45,602 nt of DNA from Bacteroides sp. (GCA_017621035.1 JAGATY010000007.1:1-45602), one strand, 5' to 3'. Shown: positions 7,742 to 16,890, counted from the stretch's first letter. Program-made: numbers and translations. The notes: generated from the letters alone by a model not told the origin.

Positions 7742-9511
7742 ATGATTAAACTTTTATTAGCTGCCTTGCTGGCAGTAAGCCCTTGCTTCGTGTTTGGTCA
7801 GACCGCACAAAAGAAAGCAAGCGAAAAGCCCCTGATTGGTATCTCGTGCCAACGCCCGGGCAACAATTCACAAAGTAGACTGACTTATACTCAGTCTGTC
7901 ATCAAAGCCGGAGGCGTTCCCGTACTTATACCGATTACCGAAGACAGCCTAGTCTTGCGTAACATCATTCAACGTTTGGACGGTATTGTAATGATTGGCG
8001 GCGAGGACATTCACCCCTCTTACTATGGCGAAGAGCCTATCCCGGAGATGGGAAGTGTTGACCCCGTGCGCGACGTGTATGACATTGCCCTCATCAAAAT
8101 GGCTCACGACCATAACATCCCCATGCTGGGAATCTGCCGTGGCGAGCAACTCATCAACGTGGCTTTTGGCGGTACGCTCTATCAAGACATACCGGCTCAG
8201 CATCCGGACACTACGGTAAACCACAGCCAATCTGAGCCGAGCAGCACCCCCACCCACTTGGTGAACATTGTTCCCGGTTCGCAAATTGCCAACATCTTCG
8301 GTGAGACACAGATGATGACAAACACTCATCACCACCAAGCTGTTAAGAAAGTGGCTCCGGGCTTCAAGATTACCGCCTGGGCAACCGACAGCATCCCCGA
8401 AGCTATTGAAAACGTAGAGGGCTATCCCATCTGGGCTACTCAGTTCCATCCCGAAACCCGCACCGTGGCAGGCGATGACACCTCTTTGCGCATCTTCCAA
8501 TTCTTGGTAGGCAAGGCAGACACCTTCCGCCGTGCCAAAGAGATTCATAAGAAGTACCTGACCGTAGATACTCACACCGACACTCCGCTCGACTTCCACG
8601 GCGACTATAACGTTGGCCGACGCGAGTGGACACAGGTTTGCATCCCCAAGATGGAAGAGGGTTACCTAGACGGACAGTATCTGGCTTGCTGGATTGCCCA
8701 AGGTCCGCGCGACGAGAAACACAGTGCTGAGGCAGTTCAACTCATCGACTCACTCATCGACTGCATCTACAAGCAGGTTGAAATGAATCAAGACGTTTGT
8801 GCCATTGCACGCACGGCTGACGATTTGGCTCGCATCAAGGCAGAAGGTAAGAAGGCTTTCTACATCGGCATCGAGAACGGTTACGGTTTGGGTAAGGACT
8901 TGAACAACATCAAACGCTTCCAAGAACGTGGCGTGAGCTACATCACCCTGTGTCACACCAAGCACAACGACCTCTGTGATAGCTCTTCAGACTTCACCCC
9001 GGGTGCAGGCGGTCTGACACCGATGGGTAAGAAGGCGGTTAAGATGATGGATAAACTGGGCATCTTGATTGACCTCTCTCACGCACACGAAGACACCTTC
9101 TGGGACGTAGCCAAGGTTTCCAAGCACCCGCTCTTTGCATCACACTCTTCAGCAAGAGCCTTGCTCGACCACGACCGTAACCTTACCGACGAGCAGTTGC
9201 GTGCCATTGCCAAGAGTAATGGTGTAGCCCAGGCTTGTTTCGTTGACCTCTTCATCAACAAGAATCCTAAGGAAGCAACCCTGGAAGACTTCATGAATCA
9301 CCTCGACCATATGATTAAAGTGGCAGGCATCGACCACGTGGGAATCGGTTCCGATAGCGATGGTGGCGCAGGCGTGAAAGGTTGCCAAGGCGACAATGAC
9401 CTTATCAACATCACCGTCCGACTGCTGGAAAGAGGTTACTCGGAAGAGGACATTGCCAAGATTTGGGGTGGCAACTTCCTCCGCGTAATGAGAGAAGTGC
9501 AAGGTAAATAA
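7742..9511 (+). CDS. Secreted fusion: class I glutamine amidotransferase-like (C26) plus membrane dipeptidase (M19)
   Basis: 589 residues with a signal peptide (about 1-20, cleavage after FVFGQ or just before). Residues about 28-255 form a C26 gamma-glutamyl hydrolase domain with the nucleophile Cys132 in GICRGEQL and the catalytic His236 of FHPE. Residues about 271-589 form an M19 renal-dipeptidase barrel with the metal pair H278-x-D280 (VDTHTDTP), LCHTKHND, DLSHAH and GSDSDGG. The first half should cut gamma-glutamyl bonds and the second L-x dipeptides. Together they could degrade gamma-glutamyl peptides such as glutathione (yielding Cys-Gly) in the periplasm; this pathway is inferred. A -7 box is at 7706-7713 and a terminator follows. 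Confidence 0.88.
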   Translation: MIKLLLAALLAVSPCFVFGQTAQKKASEKPLIGISCQRPGNNSQSRLTYTQSVIKAGGVPVLIPITEDSLVLRNIIQRLDGIVMIGGEDIHPSYYGEEPIPEMGSVDPVRDVYDIALIKMAHDHNIPMLGICRGEQLINVAFGGTLYQDIPAQHPDTTVNHSQSEPSSTPTHLVNIVPGSQIANIFGETQMMTNTHHHQAVKKVAPGFKITAWATDSIPEAIENVEGYPIWATQFHPETRTVAGDDTSLRIFQFLVGKADTFRRAKEIHKKYLTVDTHTDTPLDFHGDYNVGRREWTQVCIPKMEEGYLDGQYLACWIAQGPRDEKHSAEAVQLIDSLIDCIYKQVEMNQDVCAIARTADDLARIKAEGKKAFYIGIENGYGLGKDLNNIKRFQERGVSYITLCHTKHNDLCDSSSDFTPGAGGLTPMGKKAVKMMDKLGILIDLSHAHEDTFWDVAKVSKHPLFASHSSARALLDHDRNLTDEQLRAIAKSNGVAQACFVDLFINKNPKEATLEDFMNHLDHMIKVAGIDHVGIGSDSDGGAGVKGCQGDNDLINITVRLLERGYSEEDIAKIWGGNFLRVMREVQGK

Positions 9512-9538
9512 GAGATACACCTTATTTATATATATAAT

Positions 9539-9576
9539 AGCATCTGCATCCGACAGAAGGATGTAGATGCTTTTTT
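9539..9576 (+). terminator. Intrinsic terminator after the C26-M19 gene
   Basis: AGCATCTGCATCC pairs with GGATGTAGATGCT (9559-9571) around a 7-nt loop and runs into TTTTTT. Confidence 0.9.
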
Positions 9577-9678
9577 GTTTTCAACCGACAAAAAAATTTT
9601 GTTCCTTTGCAACTTTACATAGTAAGCTTTACGTCTAATAAACAAAACAAGAAGATAAAACAAAAAACATATACGCTT

Positions 9679-10377
9679 ATGAAAAGACTGACTTATGTAC
9701 TTTTAGCCGCTTTGATGCTCTGCACCGGTTACGCAGAAGCCAAAGTTAGAACCATTGTTGAACGCGATGCACAAGGTAACAAGAAACGGGTGATTGAAGT
9801 AGTGGACACCATGCTCAATGGGAAAGCCTGCACCGATACCCTCTCCATCATGACCTATGAGAAGAGTGTGCCCGACAGTGAGACGACCGATAGTGAGGAG
9901 CTTGAGGGCAAGAGTAGTGAGGAAAGTAACGCTTTCCAGCTTGACTTCGACATTTCAGACAAGAACACGGCCGCCGTCATCATCAGCGTCACGGCTATTG
10001 TTTTCGTCTTCGGCTTGCCGGCTTTGCTGCTCTTCATCATCTTCTACTTCCGTCACAAGAGCCGTAAAGCCAAGTATCGCTTAGCCGAACAAGCCATAGC
10101 AGCCGGTCAGCCGTTGCCTGCAGAGTTCTTCAAAGGGCAGGGCATGGAGGAGAAAAGTACCCTCAACAAAGGCATCAGCAACATCTGCCTAGGCATCGGA
10201 CTCTTCATCTTTCTGTGGGCCATCACCGAGGAGTTTGGACTGGGTTGCATCGGTCTCTTAATCATGTTCACCGGATTTGGGCAGGTTATTATTCACTACG
10301 TCAACCAACCACACAAGAAGCAAGCTGAGATGAACAGTGAAGATAACGATGAAATTGTTCGCAACTCCAACCTCTAA
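9679..10377 (+). CDS. Membrane protein of unknown function (DUF6249-like), first gene of a sigma-factor operon
   Basis: 232 residues from the ATG at 9679, which starts a clear signal sequence (MKRLTYVLLAALMLCTGYAEA). The open frame reaches further upstream but without a signal. An acidic, Ser-rich exported segment (about 75-100) leads to TM1 (about 112-137). A cytosolic linker (HKSRKAKYRLAEQAIAAGQP) precedes two more hydrophobic helices (about 165-205). The arrangement matches small Bacteroides proteins that accompany an ECF sigma factor (DUF6249, named from memory). A -7-like TTCCTTTG is at 9602-9609. The next gene begins 33 bp downstream. Confidence 0.75.
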   Translation: MKRLTYVLLAALMLCTGYAEAKVRTIVERDAQGNKKRVIEVVDTMLNGKACTDTLSIMTYEKSVPDSETTDSEELEGKSSEESNAFQLDFDISDKNTAAVIISVTAIVFVFGLPALLLFIIFYFRHKSRKAKYRLAEQAIAAGQPLPAEFFKGQGMEEKSTLNKGISNICLGIGLFIFLWAITEEFGLGCIGLLIMFTGFGQVIIHYVNQPHKKQAEMNSEDNDEIVRNSNL

Positions 10378-10410
10378 CTGCATAACTCTACAGGGAAACA
10401 ACGCAAAGGT

Positions 10411-10959
10411 ATGAGTCAACTCAACGACATAACACTGGTTGCGCAGGTCGTGGTGTTACACAACACCAGGGCCTTCGACCAGTTGGTCAAGAAATATCAG
10501 TCGCCCGTCAGACGTTTCTTCCTGAACCTGACCTGTGGCGACAGTGAGTTGAGCGACGACTTGGCGCAAGAGACCTTCATCAAAGCCTACACCCACATTG
10601 CCTCCTTCCGAAACCTCTCCAGCTTCTCAACCTGGCTGTTTCGTATTGCGTACAACATATTTTATGACTATCTTCGCAGCCGTAAGGAGACCAGTGAGCT
10701 AGATACACGCAGTGTGGATGCCCAATGCAGCACACAACAAACCGACATCGGGCAGCAGATGGACGTATATCGCGCCCTCGCCCAACTGAAAGAGACGGAA
10801 CGAACCTGCATCACCCTCTTCTTCATGGAAGACCTCAGCATAGAAAAGATTGCAGGCATCACCGGACTTCCCGCAAACACGGTCAAGAGCCATCTTGCGC
10901 GGGGCAAACAGAAAATGGCTACTTACTTAAAAGAAAATGGTTATGATGGTAAACGATGA
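10411..10959 (+). CDS. RNA polymerase sigma factor, ECF family
   Basis: 182 residues. Sigma-2 region (about 20-90): FDQLVKKYQSPVRRFF, DDLAQETFIKAYTHIASFR and STWLFRIAYNIFYDYLRSRK, the -10 recognition region. Sigma-4 region (about 118-172): ALAQLKETERTCITLFFMED and IAGITGLPANTVKSHLARGK, the -35 helix-turn-helix. Middle gene of a three-gene operon, overlapped at its 3' end by the next gene, which is probably its anti-sigma partner. The regulon cannot be read from this window. Confidence 0.93.
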   Translation: MSQLNDITLVAQVVVLHNTRAFDQLVKKYQSPVRRFFLNLTCGDSELSDDLAQETFIKAYTHIASFRNLSSFSTWLFRIAYNIFYDYLRSRKETSELDTRSVDAQCSTQQTDIGQQMDVYRALAQLKETERTCITLFFMEDLSIEKIAGITGLPANTVKSHLARGKQKMATYLKENGYDGKR

Positions 10960-11275
10960 CGATAAACTACTGAAGCAATTCTTCACTGAAAACAAGCAAG
11001 AGATTGCCGATGACGGATTCAGCCGCCGCGTGATGCGACATCTCCCCGGGCGAGCAAACCGTCTGGCCAAGCTGTGGACGCTCTGCACTTTTGCACTGGC
11101 AGCCCTGCTCTTTGTGCTGCTGGATGGCGTTGAGTTGCTGTGGAACTTCTTACGAGAGACCTTCATCGGCATGCTGGAAAGTGGAGCTTCGGCACAAGTG
11201 GAGCCAAGTTCGCTGCTGATTGCCGCACTCGTCCTCCTCTTCCTGGGCTATCGGAAGATTGCCTCCATGGCATAA
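10937..11275 (+). CDS. Small membrane protein, probable anti-sigma partner (DUF5056-like)
   Basis: 112 residues from 10937; in-frame ATGs also occur at 10943 and 10946. The start lies 23 bp inside the sigma gene, so translation is probably coupled. A charged N-terminus (DDDKLLKQFFTENKQEIADDGFSRRVM) is followed by one TM helix (about 44-66), a loop and a second hydrophobic helix (about 90-108). The acidic N-terminal helix plus TM layout is what small anti-sigma factors of Bacteroides ECF pairs look like; there is no ZAS zinc motif. The role is inferred mainly from position. Confidence 0.75.
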   Translation: MVMMVNDDDKLLKQFFTENKQEIADDGFSRRVMRHLPGRANRLAKLWTLCTFALAALLFVLLDGVELLWNFLRETFIGMLESGASAQVEPSSLLIAALVLLFLGYRKIASMA

Positions 11276-11299
11276 AAGGTTGTTTCGATTTTATTTCCT

Positions 11300-11380
11300 A
11301 TAAACACAGAGACACAAAGATGCAGAGTTATTGAGTTAAAGATTAAATTATCCTCTGTGCCTTTGTGTCTCTGTGTTTAT
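11300..11380. repeat. CACAGAGACAC-type inverted repeat (copy 1)
   Basis: An 81-bp imperfect palindrome: both ends read ATAAACACAGAGACACAAAG inward, with an AT-rich centre. It lies 25 bp after the stop of the small membrane protein. It is nearly identical, in reverse orientation, to copy 2 at 14126-14204. Confidence 0.85.
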
Positions 11381-11486
11381 AAAAATAGAACCAAACGACT
11401 TCTAAAACAAGATTGTTCTTCAAGTCCGCAATTCTATCCCACAAGGAGCTATATCGGCTCACTTCTAGTGAGTTAATCTGGATTTA

Positions 11487-11518
11487 TTTGCTTTTGCACA
11501 GCCTTTATGCTACCTTTG
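11487..11518 (+). promoter_or_regulatory. Promoter of the phospholipase D-like gene
   Basis: TTTG (11487-11490), 20 bp, TACCTTTG (11511-11518) is a perfect Bacteroides promoter. The -33 box is part of a 15-bp sequence (11481-11495) repeated in inverted orientation at 11551-11565, right before the start codon. Confidence 0.85.
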
Positions 11519-11565
11519 CACCCTCATCTAGCACAACTAACGTAACTTATAAAAGCAAATAAATC

Positions 11566-12795
11566 TTGAAAAAGCACTTACTTCTTACACTATTCATATT
11601 CTGTTCCGGCTGCTTACAGGCACAAACCATCAGCAGCTCACTCATGGAGGCTTACCTGCGAGCAAAGGAGATTCCCATTACAAAGAATAATAAGGTGGAT
11701 TTGTTGCTTTCCGGCGAAGAGAAGTTTGAAGACCTCTTCAGCCTCATCCGCAATGCCCGCCACCATATCCACCTGGAATACTTCAACTTCCGCAACGACT
11801 CCATTGCCAACGCACTGTTTGACCTGCTGGCCGTAAAAGCCGCCGAGGGCGTGGAAGTACGTGCCATGTTCGACGCCTTTGGCAACAGTTCCAACAACCA
11901 GCCACTGAAAAAGCATCACCTGGAACGCATCCGAAAGCAAGGCATTGAGATAGTGAAGTTCGACCCCGTTACTTTTCCCTGGATCAATCACGTATTCTCG
12001 CGCGACCACCGAAAGATTGTGATCATCGACGGCAAATGGGGATACACGGGCGGAATGAATATCGCAGACTACTACATACACGGACTTCCCGAGCTGGGCG
12101 ATTGGAGAGACATCCACATGCGTCTGGAGGGAGATGCCGTCCGTTACCTGCAAGGCATCTTCCTGGATATGTGGAACAAGGAGACCGGTCAACACATCGG
12201 CGGGCCTGCATACTTTCCCGAACCGGCCGTCATACCCGACACGCTGCAACAACCCATAGGCATTGTGGATCGCGTACCGCGTGAAACACCCCGTTCCATC
12301 AACCGTGCCTACGTGGCAGCCATCGACGCAGCCGAGGAAAATATTCAAATCATCAACCCCTACTTTGCACCCACCAAGTCCATCCGTAAGGCCATCAAGC
12401 GGGCTTTAAAGCGTGGCGTGGAGGTGGAGATTATGATTCCCGCCAAGTCCGACATCCCCTTTACGCCGGAAGCATCCTATTACATCGGCAACCGCCTGCG
12501 GAAAAAAGGTGCCAAAGTCTATCTCTTCAACGGAGGTTTCCACCATTCTAAAATCATGATGGTAGACAGTTGTTTCTGCACCGTTGGTACGGCCAACCTC
12601 AACAGTCGTAGTCTTCGGTACGATTACGAAACCAACGCCTTCATCATCTCTCCTCTCGCAACCCGCGAACTTAACGCTCTTTTTGCCCGCGACAAGCAGG
12701 ACAGCACCCCGCTCACCCAAGAGTTCTGGCGAAAACGTTCCGGCTGGAAAAAGTTTGTCGGCTGGTTCGGCAACCTGCTCACACCGTTCATCTGA
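11566..12795 (+). CDS. Secreted phospholipase D/cardiolipin synthase-like protein
   Basis: 409 residues. The start is TTG at 11566; no ATG precedes the signal peptide (MKKHLLLTLFIFCSGCLQAQ). Two HKD motifs are intact: H148-x-K150-x4-D155 followed by GYTGGMN, and H327-x-K329-x4-D334 followed by GTANLNSRS. The catalytic core matches cardiolipin synthase, which transfers or hydrolyses phosphatidyl groups, but the usual N-terminal TM helices are replaced by a signal peptide, so it probably acts in the periplasm or outer envelope. FCSGC could alternatively be a lipobox. Single-gene unit with its own promoter. Confidence 0.88.
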   Translation: MKKHLLLTLFIFCSGCLQAQTISSSLMEAYLRAKEIPITKNNKVDLLLSGEEKFEDLFSLIRNARHHIHLEYFNFRNDSIANALFDLLAVKAAEGVEVRAMFDAFGNSSNNQPLKKHHLERIRKQGIEIVKFDPVTFPWINHVFSRDHRKIVIIDGKWGYTGGMNIADYYIHGLPELGDWRDIHMRLEGDAVRYLQGIFLDMWNKETGQHIGGPAYFPEPAVIPDTLQQPIGIVDRVPRETPRSINRAYVAAIDAAEENIQIINPYFAPTKSIRKAIKRALKRGVEVEIMIPAKSDIPFTPEASYYIGNRLRKKGAKVYLFNGGFHHSKIMMVDSCFCTVGTANLNSRSLRYDYETNAFIISPLATRELNALFARDKQDSTPLTQEFWRKRSGWKKFVGWFGNLLTPFI

Positions 12796-13454
12796 TTCTA
12801 TCAAAGTGTCAGCAGCTGACATTTTGTATTTCAAACCGCCTGAGAATCGCTTATTTCGGGGCGAGGGAGGAGTGAGTGGAGAATTTTAAAGTAAAAAGGG
12901 CTTATTTCGCTGACTGATAGATACATCGCGAAATGTTTACAGAAATTCTAGCGAAGAATAAGGGAGGGAAAGGGGAAGATTCAGACCTTTTTCCCGCCCC
13001 AATAAGACTTCCGAGGCGGAAGATTTAAACCTTTGGGTCGAAAGTCTTAGACTTTTGGGGCAAAACTCTTATTCTTTTCGGTCAAAAGAAGGAGAGTTTT
13101 GGTCGAAAGAGTGAGTGTTACTTCTCGGAAGTCAGTAAGGCACCCCCTCCAGAATACCTTCTCGCGGGGGTGGTCACATAGACCTTCAACGGACAAGGCT
13201 TAGTTCTCTCGCTAGAATGTCGGTTTTGAATTTGGTACGAGTTAGCAAAATTAGTGTTTTCCTACCGTTTTTCTTCCCAAACGAGTTTATTGCTTACACT
13301 TCGCCTCACAGCGTTTTCTTCAGGCATTCCCTATTCCCTCTCCCACTCTTCCCGCCGACAGCAAAACATTTGCATTCAGTGGGAAAGCTCGTTTTTTTGC
13401 ACTACCTTTGCCCCCTCAAAAGAGAAAACAATAACAGATATTAAAGGAAAAAGC
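12796..13454 (+). other. Long intergenic region upstream of slyD
   Basis: 659 bp without a convincing gene. It holds a purine-rich stretch (12850-12985) and a group of TTTTGG/CAAAA elements. One of these forms a hairpin with arms AAAACTCTTATTCTTTT (13063-13079) and its near complement just after a 5-nt loop. The -7 box TACCTTTG (13403-13410) probably serves the FKBP gene. Confidence 0.5.
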
Positions 13455-14027
13455 ATGGAAAATAAGTACATCACCGTGGCCTATAAGCTTTACACCGTGG
13501 AGAACGGCGAGAAAGACTTTACCGAAGAGGCTACCAAAGAGCATCCCTTTCAGTTTATTTCAGGCCTGGGCTTGACACTTGATGCGTTTGAAGAACAAGT
13601 GAAGAACCTGCAAAAGGGCGATAAGTTTGATTTCATCATCAAGGCAGAGGATGCCTACGGCGAATACGACGACGAGCACGTACTTGACCTGCCGAAGCAC
13701 ATCTTTGAAGTGGAAGGCAAGTTCGACAGCGAGCGCATTGTGGCAGGTGCCATTGTTCCGCTGATGACGGCCGAGGGACAACGCATCAATGGTAGTGTGG
13801 TTGAGGTGAAAAGTGACGTAGTGGTAATGGATATGAATCACCCCTTGGCAGGTTGCGACCTGAACTTTGTGGGCGAAGTAACCGAAAGTCGTCCGGCTAC
13901 CAGCGAGGAATTGGCAGAAGTGGCTCGTATGATGAGCGGCGGATGTGGCTGTGGTTGCGACAGTTGCGGAGGTGGTTGTGGTGACCACGATTGCAACGAC
14001 GACTGCGGTTGCGGGCATTGCCACTAA
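13455..14027 (+). CDS. slyD: SlyD-like FKBP peptidyl-prolyl isomerase with Cys/His-rich tail
   Basis: 190 residues from the ATG at 13455; the open frame runs further up but the FKBP N-terminus (MENKYITVAYKLYT) starts here. An FKBP core is interrupted by the insert-in-flap domain typical of SlyD (GAYGEYDDEHVLDLPK-like region, about 66-130). The last 30 residues are almost only Gly, Cys, His and Asp (SGGCGCGCDSCGGGCG, then CGHCH), a metal-binding tail like the one that carries nickel in E. coli SlyD. Cytosolic foldase/metallochaperone. A -7 box is at 13403-13410. Confidence 0.9.
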   Translation: MENKYITVAYKLYTVENGEKDFTEEATKEHPFQFISGLGLTLDAFEEQVKNLQKGDKFDFIIKAEDAYGEYDDEHVLDLPKHIFEVEGKFDSERIVAGAIVPLMTAEGQRINGSVVEVKSDVVVMDMNHPLAGCDLNFVGEVTESRPATSEELAEVARMMSGGCGCGCDSCGGGCGDHDCNDDCGCGHCH

Positions 14028-14125
14028 GCAAGGTAACAGTGCAGGCAGGCATGGCTATCATGTTTTAGGCACGGATTACACGGAATAACACTGATAGGCT
14101 TAGAATCTGCTTGGATTTTATTTCT

Positions 14126-14204
14126 ATAAACACAGAGACACAAAGGCACAGAGGATATTTAATCTTTAATTCAATAACTCTGTATCTCTGTGTCTCTGTG
14201 TTTT
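14126..14204. repeat. CACAGAGACAC-type inverted repeat (copy 2)
   Basis: 79 bp, inverted relative to copy 1 and about 90 percent identical by eye. It fills the gap between convergent slyD and the desulfidase gene and ends three bases before the latter's stop codon. It could serve as a bidirectional terminator. Confidence 0.85.
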
Positions 14205-14206
14205 AA

Positions 14207-15490
14207 TCATTTGCTCGTCATGATGTCCAGCACCAGTCGGTCGGTCTCGTTCATACCGGAAGCGCCGATGCGGGTAAGGTTGCGGATGGAGCAATCAACG
14301 TCTTCGTCGATGATTCCCTCAACGGCAGTAACGCATCTGTGTTCCATGGCCATGATGGCAGAGAGCAGTGCGGTGGAGACTCCGGTAGTTACCTTCAGTG
14401 CGCAAGAGGGTTTGGCACCGTCGCAAATCATACCGGTAAGGTTGGCAATCATATTCTTCACAGCATAGGTTACTTGCTCATATCCGCCTCCCATCAACCA
14501 GGTAATGCCGCACGAAGAACCGGTGGCAGCAACCACACATCCGCATAAGGCGGAGAGTTTGCCCAGGCTTTGTTTGATGTAGATAACGGTGAGGTGGCTG
14601 AGCATAAGAGCACGAGTGAGCTGTTCGTCGGTACAACCGTTCTCTTCGGCAAAGATGGTGACGGGCAAAGTAGCAGAGATGCCTTGGTTGCCACTGCCTG
14701 AATTGCTCATGACGGGTATCATCGCACCGGCCATACGTGCATCGCAAGCACCGGAAGTATAGGCAAGCATATGGGCAAAGGTACCGTCGCCCAGCAGTTT
14801 CTTCTCATAGTTTCCACGCATCATTCTGCCCAACCCGTGTCCGTAGTCACCTTTGAAGGAGGCTTCGGCAGCAGCTTTGTTGAGGCGTGCTGTCTCCCGA
14901 ATGAACTCAATCTCAGCAAGGGGAGCGGTGGTGGCAAAGTCGAAGACACGGCGAAGTGTCAGTTCCACCTCTTCTTCCTCCGCAGAGAGTTCTCCGCCGG
15001 TCTGATTGTCAAGCAAGACTTCTTCGTTTCTCTTTATAAATACAAAGGAGGTGTGTCCGCCGGCAATAACTGCGGTTGCAGCATCGGTACCGGTTTCTGC
15101 CACCACTTCGATATAGAGTTTCTCTGTGATTCCCTCTTTCAGCGCAATGCTGATACGCTTTTCGTCGATGTACTGCTTACCTTGCTCCACGGCTTGGGGA
15201 GTACAGTCGCGCAACACTTCAAGCAGGTATTCCGACTTTCCGATTAAAGCACCTAGGGCAATGGCAATAGGCAGACCTATCATTCCTGTGCCGGGAATAC
15301 CCACGCCCATGGCATTTTTCAGCACGTTGGCGGAAAGGAGTACGGTGATATGTTCAGGTCGGCAACCAAGTACCTCGGTAGCTTTGGCCACACAGAGTGC
15401 CACGGCAATGGGTTCGGTACACCCGATGGCGGGCAGAACCTCACGCTTCACCAGGGAAATTATCTGTTCTCTTTCTGTCTGAGTAATCAT
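14207..15490 (-). CDS. L-cysteine desulfidase-like protein (UPF0597/CyuA family)
   Basis: 427 residues. The serine dehydratase alpha-chain-like fold is shown by GCTEPIAVAL (Cys24), SNSGSGNQG (about 262-270), and the Cys-rich motifs LCGCVVAATGSSCG and CDGAKPSCALKV. These cysteines would hold the [4Fe-4S] cluster that activates cysteine for release of H2S, ammonia and pyruvate. Bacterial members (YhaM/CyuA) degrade cysteine anaerobically; a serine-acting variant cannot be excluded. Monocistronic, with a -7 box TACTTTTG at 15517-15510. Confidence 0.88.
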   Translation of the reverse strand: MITQTEREQIISLVKREVLPAIGCTEPIAVALCVAKATEVLGCRPEHITVLLSANVLKNAMGVGIPGTGMIGLPIAIALGALIGKSEYLLEVLRDCTPQAVEQGKQYIDEKRISIALKEGITEKLYIEVVAETGTDAATAVIAGGHTSFVFIKRNEEVLLDNQTGGELSAEEEEVELTLRRVFDFATTAPLAEIEFIRETARLNKAAAEASFKGDYGHGLGRMMRGNYEKKLLGDGTFAHMLAYTSGACDARMAGAMIPVMSNSGSGNQGISATLPVTIFAEENGCTDEQLTRALMLSHLTVIYIKQSLGKLSALCGCVVAATGSSCGITWLMGGGYEQVTYAVKNMIANLTGMICDGAKPSCALKVTTGVSTALLSAIMAMEHRCVTAVEGIIDEDVDCSIRNLTRIGASGMNETDRLVLDIMTSK

Positions 15491-15588
15491 ATAATGTCAC
15501 ATTTTGTCACAAAAGTAGGCATTGTTTTTTAAAAACGTGGCACATGGCTGACTATTTCTTCCCTAACGGTTAACTTTTTCCCACAATG

Positions 15589-15620
15589 TTTGTTTCCTAA
15601 ACGGAAATGCGCTACTTTAG
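15589..15620 (+). promoter_or_regulatory. Probable aroC promoter
   Basis: TTTG (15589-15592), 20 bp, TACTTTAG (15613-15620): one mismatch from the -7 consensus. The leader is about 55 nt. Confidence 0.6.
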
Positions 15621-15680
15621 CCATCCAAAAGCGGTGCCACCGCACCCTTTCATACTGTAATCAGTTAAAGATTAAGGACT

Positions 15681-16757
15681 ATGTTCAATACATTCGGTAA
15701 CATTGTACGCCTGACCTCCTTCGGCGAGAGTCACGGCAAAGGCATCGGGGGCGTAGTAGACGGATTTCCCGCAGGTATCAAGATAGATATGAACTTCATC
15801 CAGGCAGAGCTGGATAGGCGTAAGCCCGGCCAGAGCCATATCACCACCGACCGCAAAGAGGGTGACAAGGTGGAGTTTCTCTCCGGTATCTTTGAAGGCA
15901 AATCGACAGGCTGCCCCATCGCTTTCATTGTATGGAACGAGAACCAGCACTCATCCGACTACGACAATCTGCGTGAGGTCTATCGTCCCTCACACGCCGA
16001 TTTCACCTATCTTACTAAGTACGGCATCCGTGACCACCGTGGTGGCGGACGTTCATCGGCTCGCGAAACCATCTCCCGTGTGGTAGCCGGAGCCTTGGCC
16101 AAACTGGCTCTGCGCCAACTGGGCATACGCATCACGGCTTACACATCGCAAGTGGGCCCCATCCGGTTAGAGGAAGACTACTCGAAGTACGACCTCGACC
16201 AGGTGGAAAGTAACATTGTACGCTGCCCCGACTCGGAGAAAGCCAAGGAGATGGAGAAGCTCATCGCCGAGGTAAAAGCAGAAGGCGACACCATCGGTGG
16301 CGTAATTACCTGCGTCATCAAGGGGTGCCCCATCGGATTGGGTGAACCGGTCTTCGGCAAACTACACGCTGCTCTGGGCAATGCCATGCTTAGCATCAAT
16401 GCCGCCAAAGCTTTTGAGTATGGCGACGGTTTTAAAGGATTGAAGCAGAAAGGCTCGGAACAGAACGACGTATTCTATAACAACCACGGCCACATCGAGA
16501 CACGCACCAACCACTCGGGAGGCATCCAGGGAGGCATCAGTAACGGTCAGGACATCTATTTCCGTGTAGCCTTCAAGCCGGTAGCCACTCTGCTGATGGA
16601 GCAACATACGGTAAACATCGATGGCGTGGATACGACCCTCAAGGCTCGCGGCCGCCACGACCCCTGTGTACTTCCCCGTGCCGTGCCCATCGTGGAGGCT
16701 ATGGCCGCCCTCACCATCTTAGACTATTACCTCATAGATAGAACTACTCAACTGTAG
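15681..16757 (+). CDS. aroC: Chorismate synthase
   Basis: 358 residues starting [19 protein letters not shown], the family N-terminus with the first signature. The second signature lies around [20 protein letters not shown], then [10 protein letters not shown] (about 131-140), which binds the flavin and phosphate, and [19 protein letters not shown] near the C-terminus. It converts EPSP to chorismate using reduced FMN, the last common step for aromatic amino acids and quinones. A spacer rich in short repeats separates it from the M20 peptidase. Confidence 0.97.
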   Translation: MFNTFGNIVRLTSFGESHGKGIGGVVDGFPAGIKIDMNFIQAELDRRKPGQSHITTDRKEGDKVEFLSGIFEGKSTGCPIAFIVWNENQHSSDYDNLREVYRPSHADFTYLTKYGIRDHRGGGRSSARETISRVVAGALAKLALRQLGIRITAYTSQVGPIRLEEDYSKYDLDQVESNIVRCPDSEKAKEMEKLIAEVKAEGDTIGGVITCVIKGCPIGLGEPVFGKLHAALGNAMLSINAAKAFEYGDGFKGLKQKGSEQNDVFYNNHGHIETRTNHSGGIQGGISNGQDIYFRVAFKPVATLLMEQHTVNIDGVDTTLKARGRHDPCVLPRAVPIVEAMAALTILDYYLIDRTTQL

Positions 16758-16876
16758 TTAACAAGGGACAAGTTGACAAGTTAACAAGGAACTTACTCCT
16801 CGTCAACTTGTCAACCCGTCAACTCGTCAACTAATAACCAATAAATCATAAATCATAAATCATAATTCATAAATCC
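16756..16876. repeat. Short repeats between aroC and the dipeptidase
   Basis: GTTGACAAGTTAAC-type repeats (16756-16792) face GTCAACTTGTCAAC repeats (16802-16831), able to form a stem with 10 perfect pairs (ACAAGTTGAC/GTCAACTTGT). Next comes a run of AATCATA units (about 16841-16876). Similar hepta- and octamer runs recur around the four-helix-bundle gene near 32.3-32.7 kb. Confidence 0.7.
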
Positions 16877-16890
16877 CTAAGTCTCTCCCC

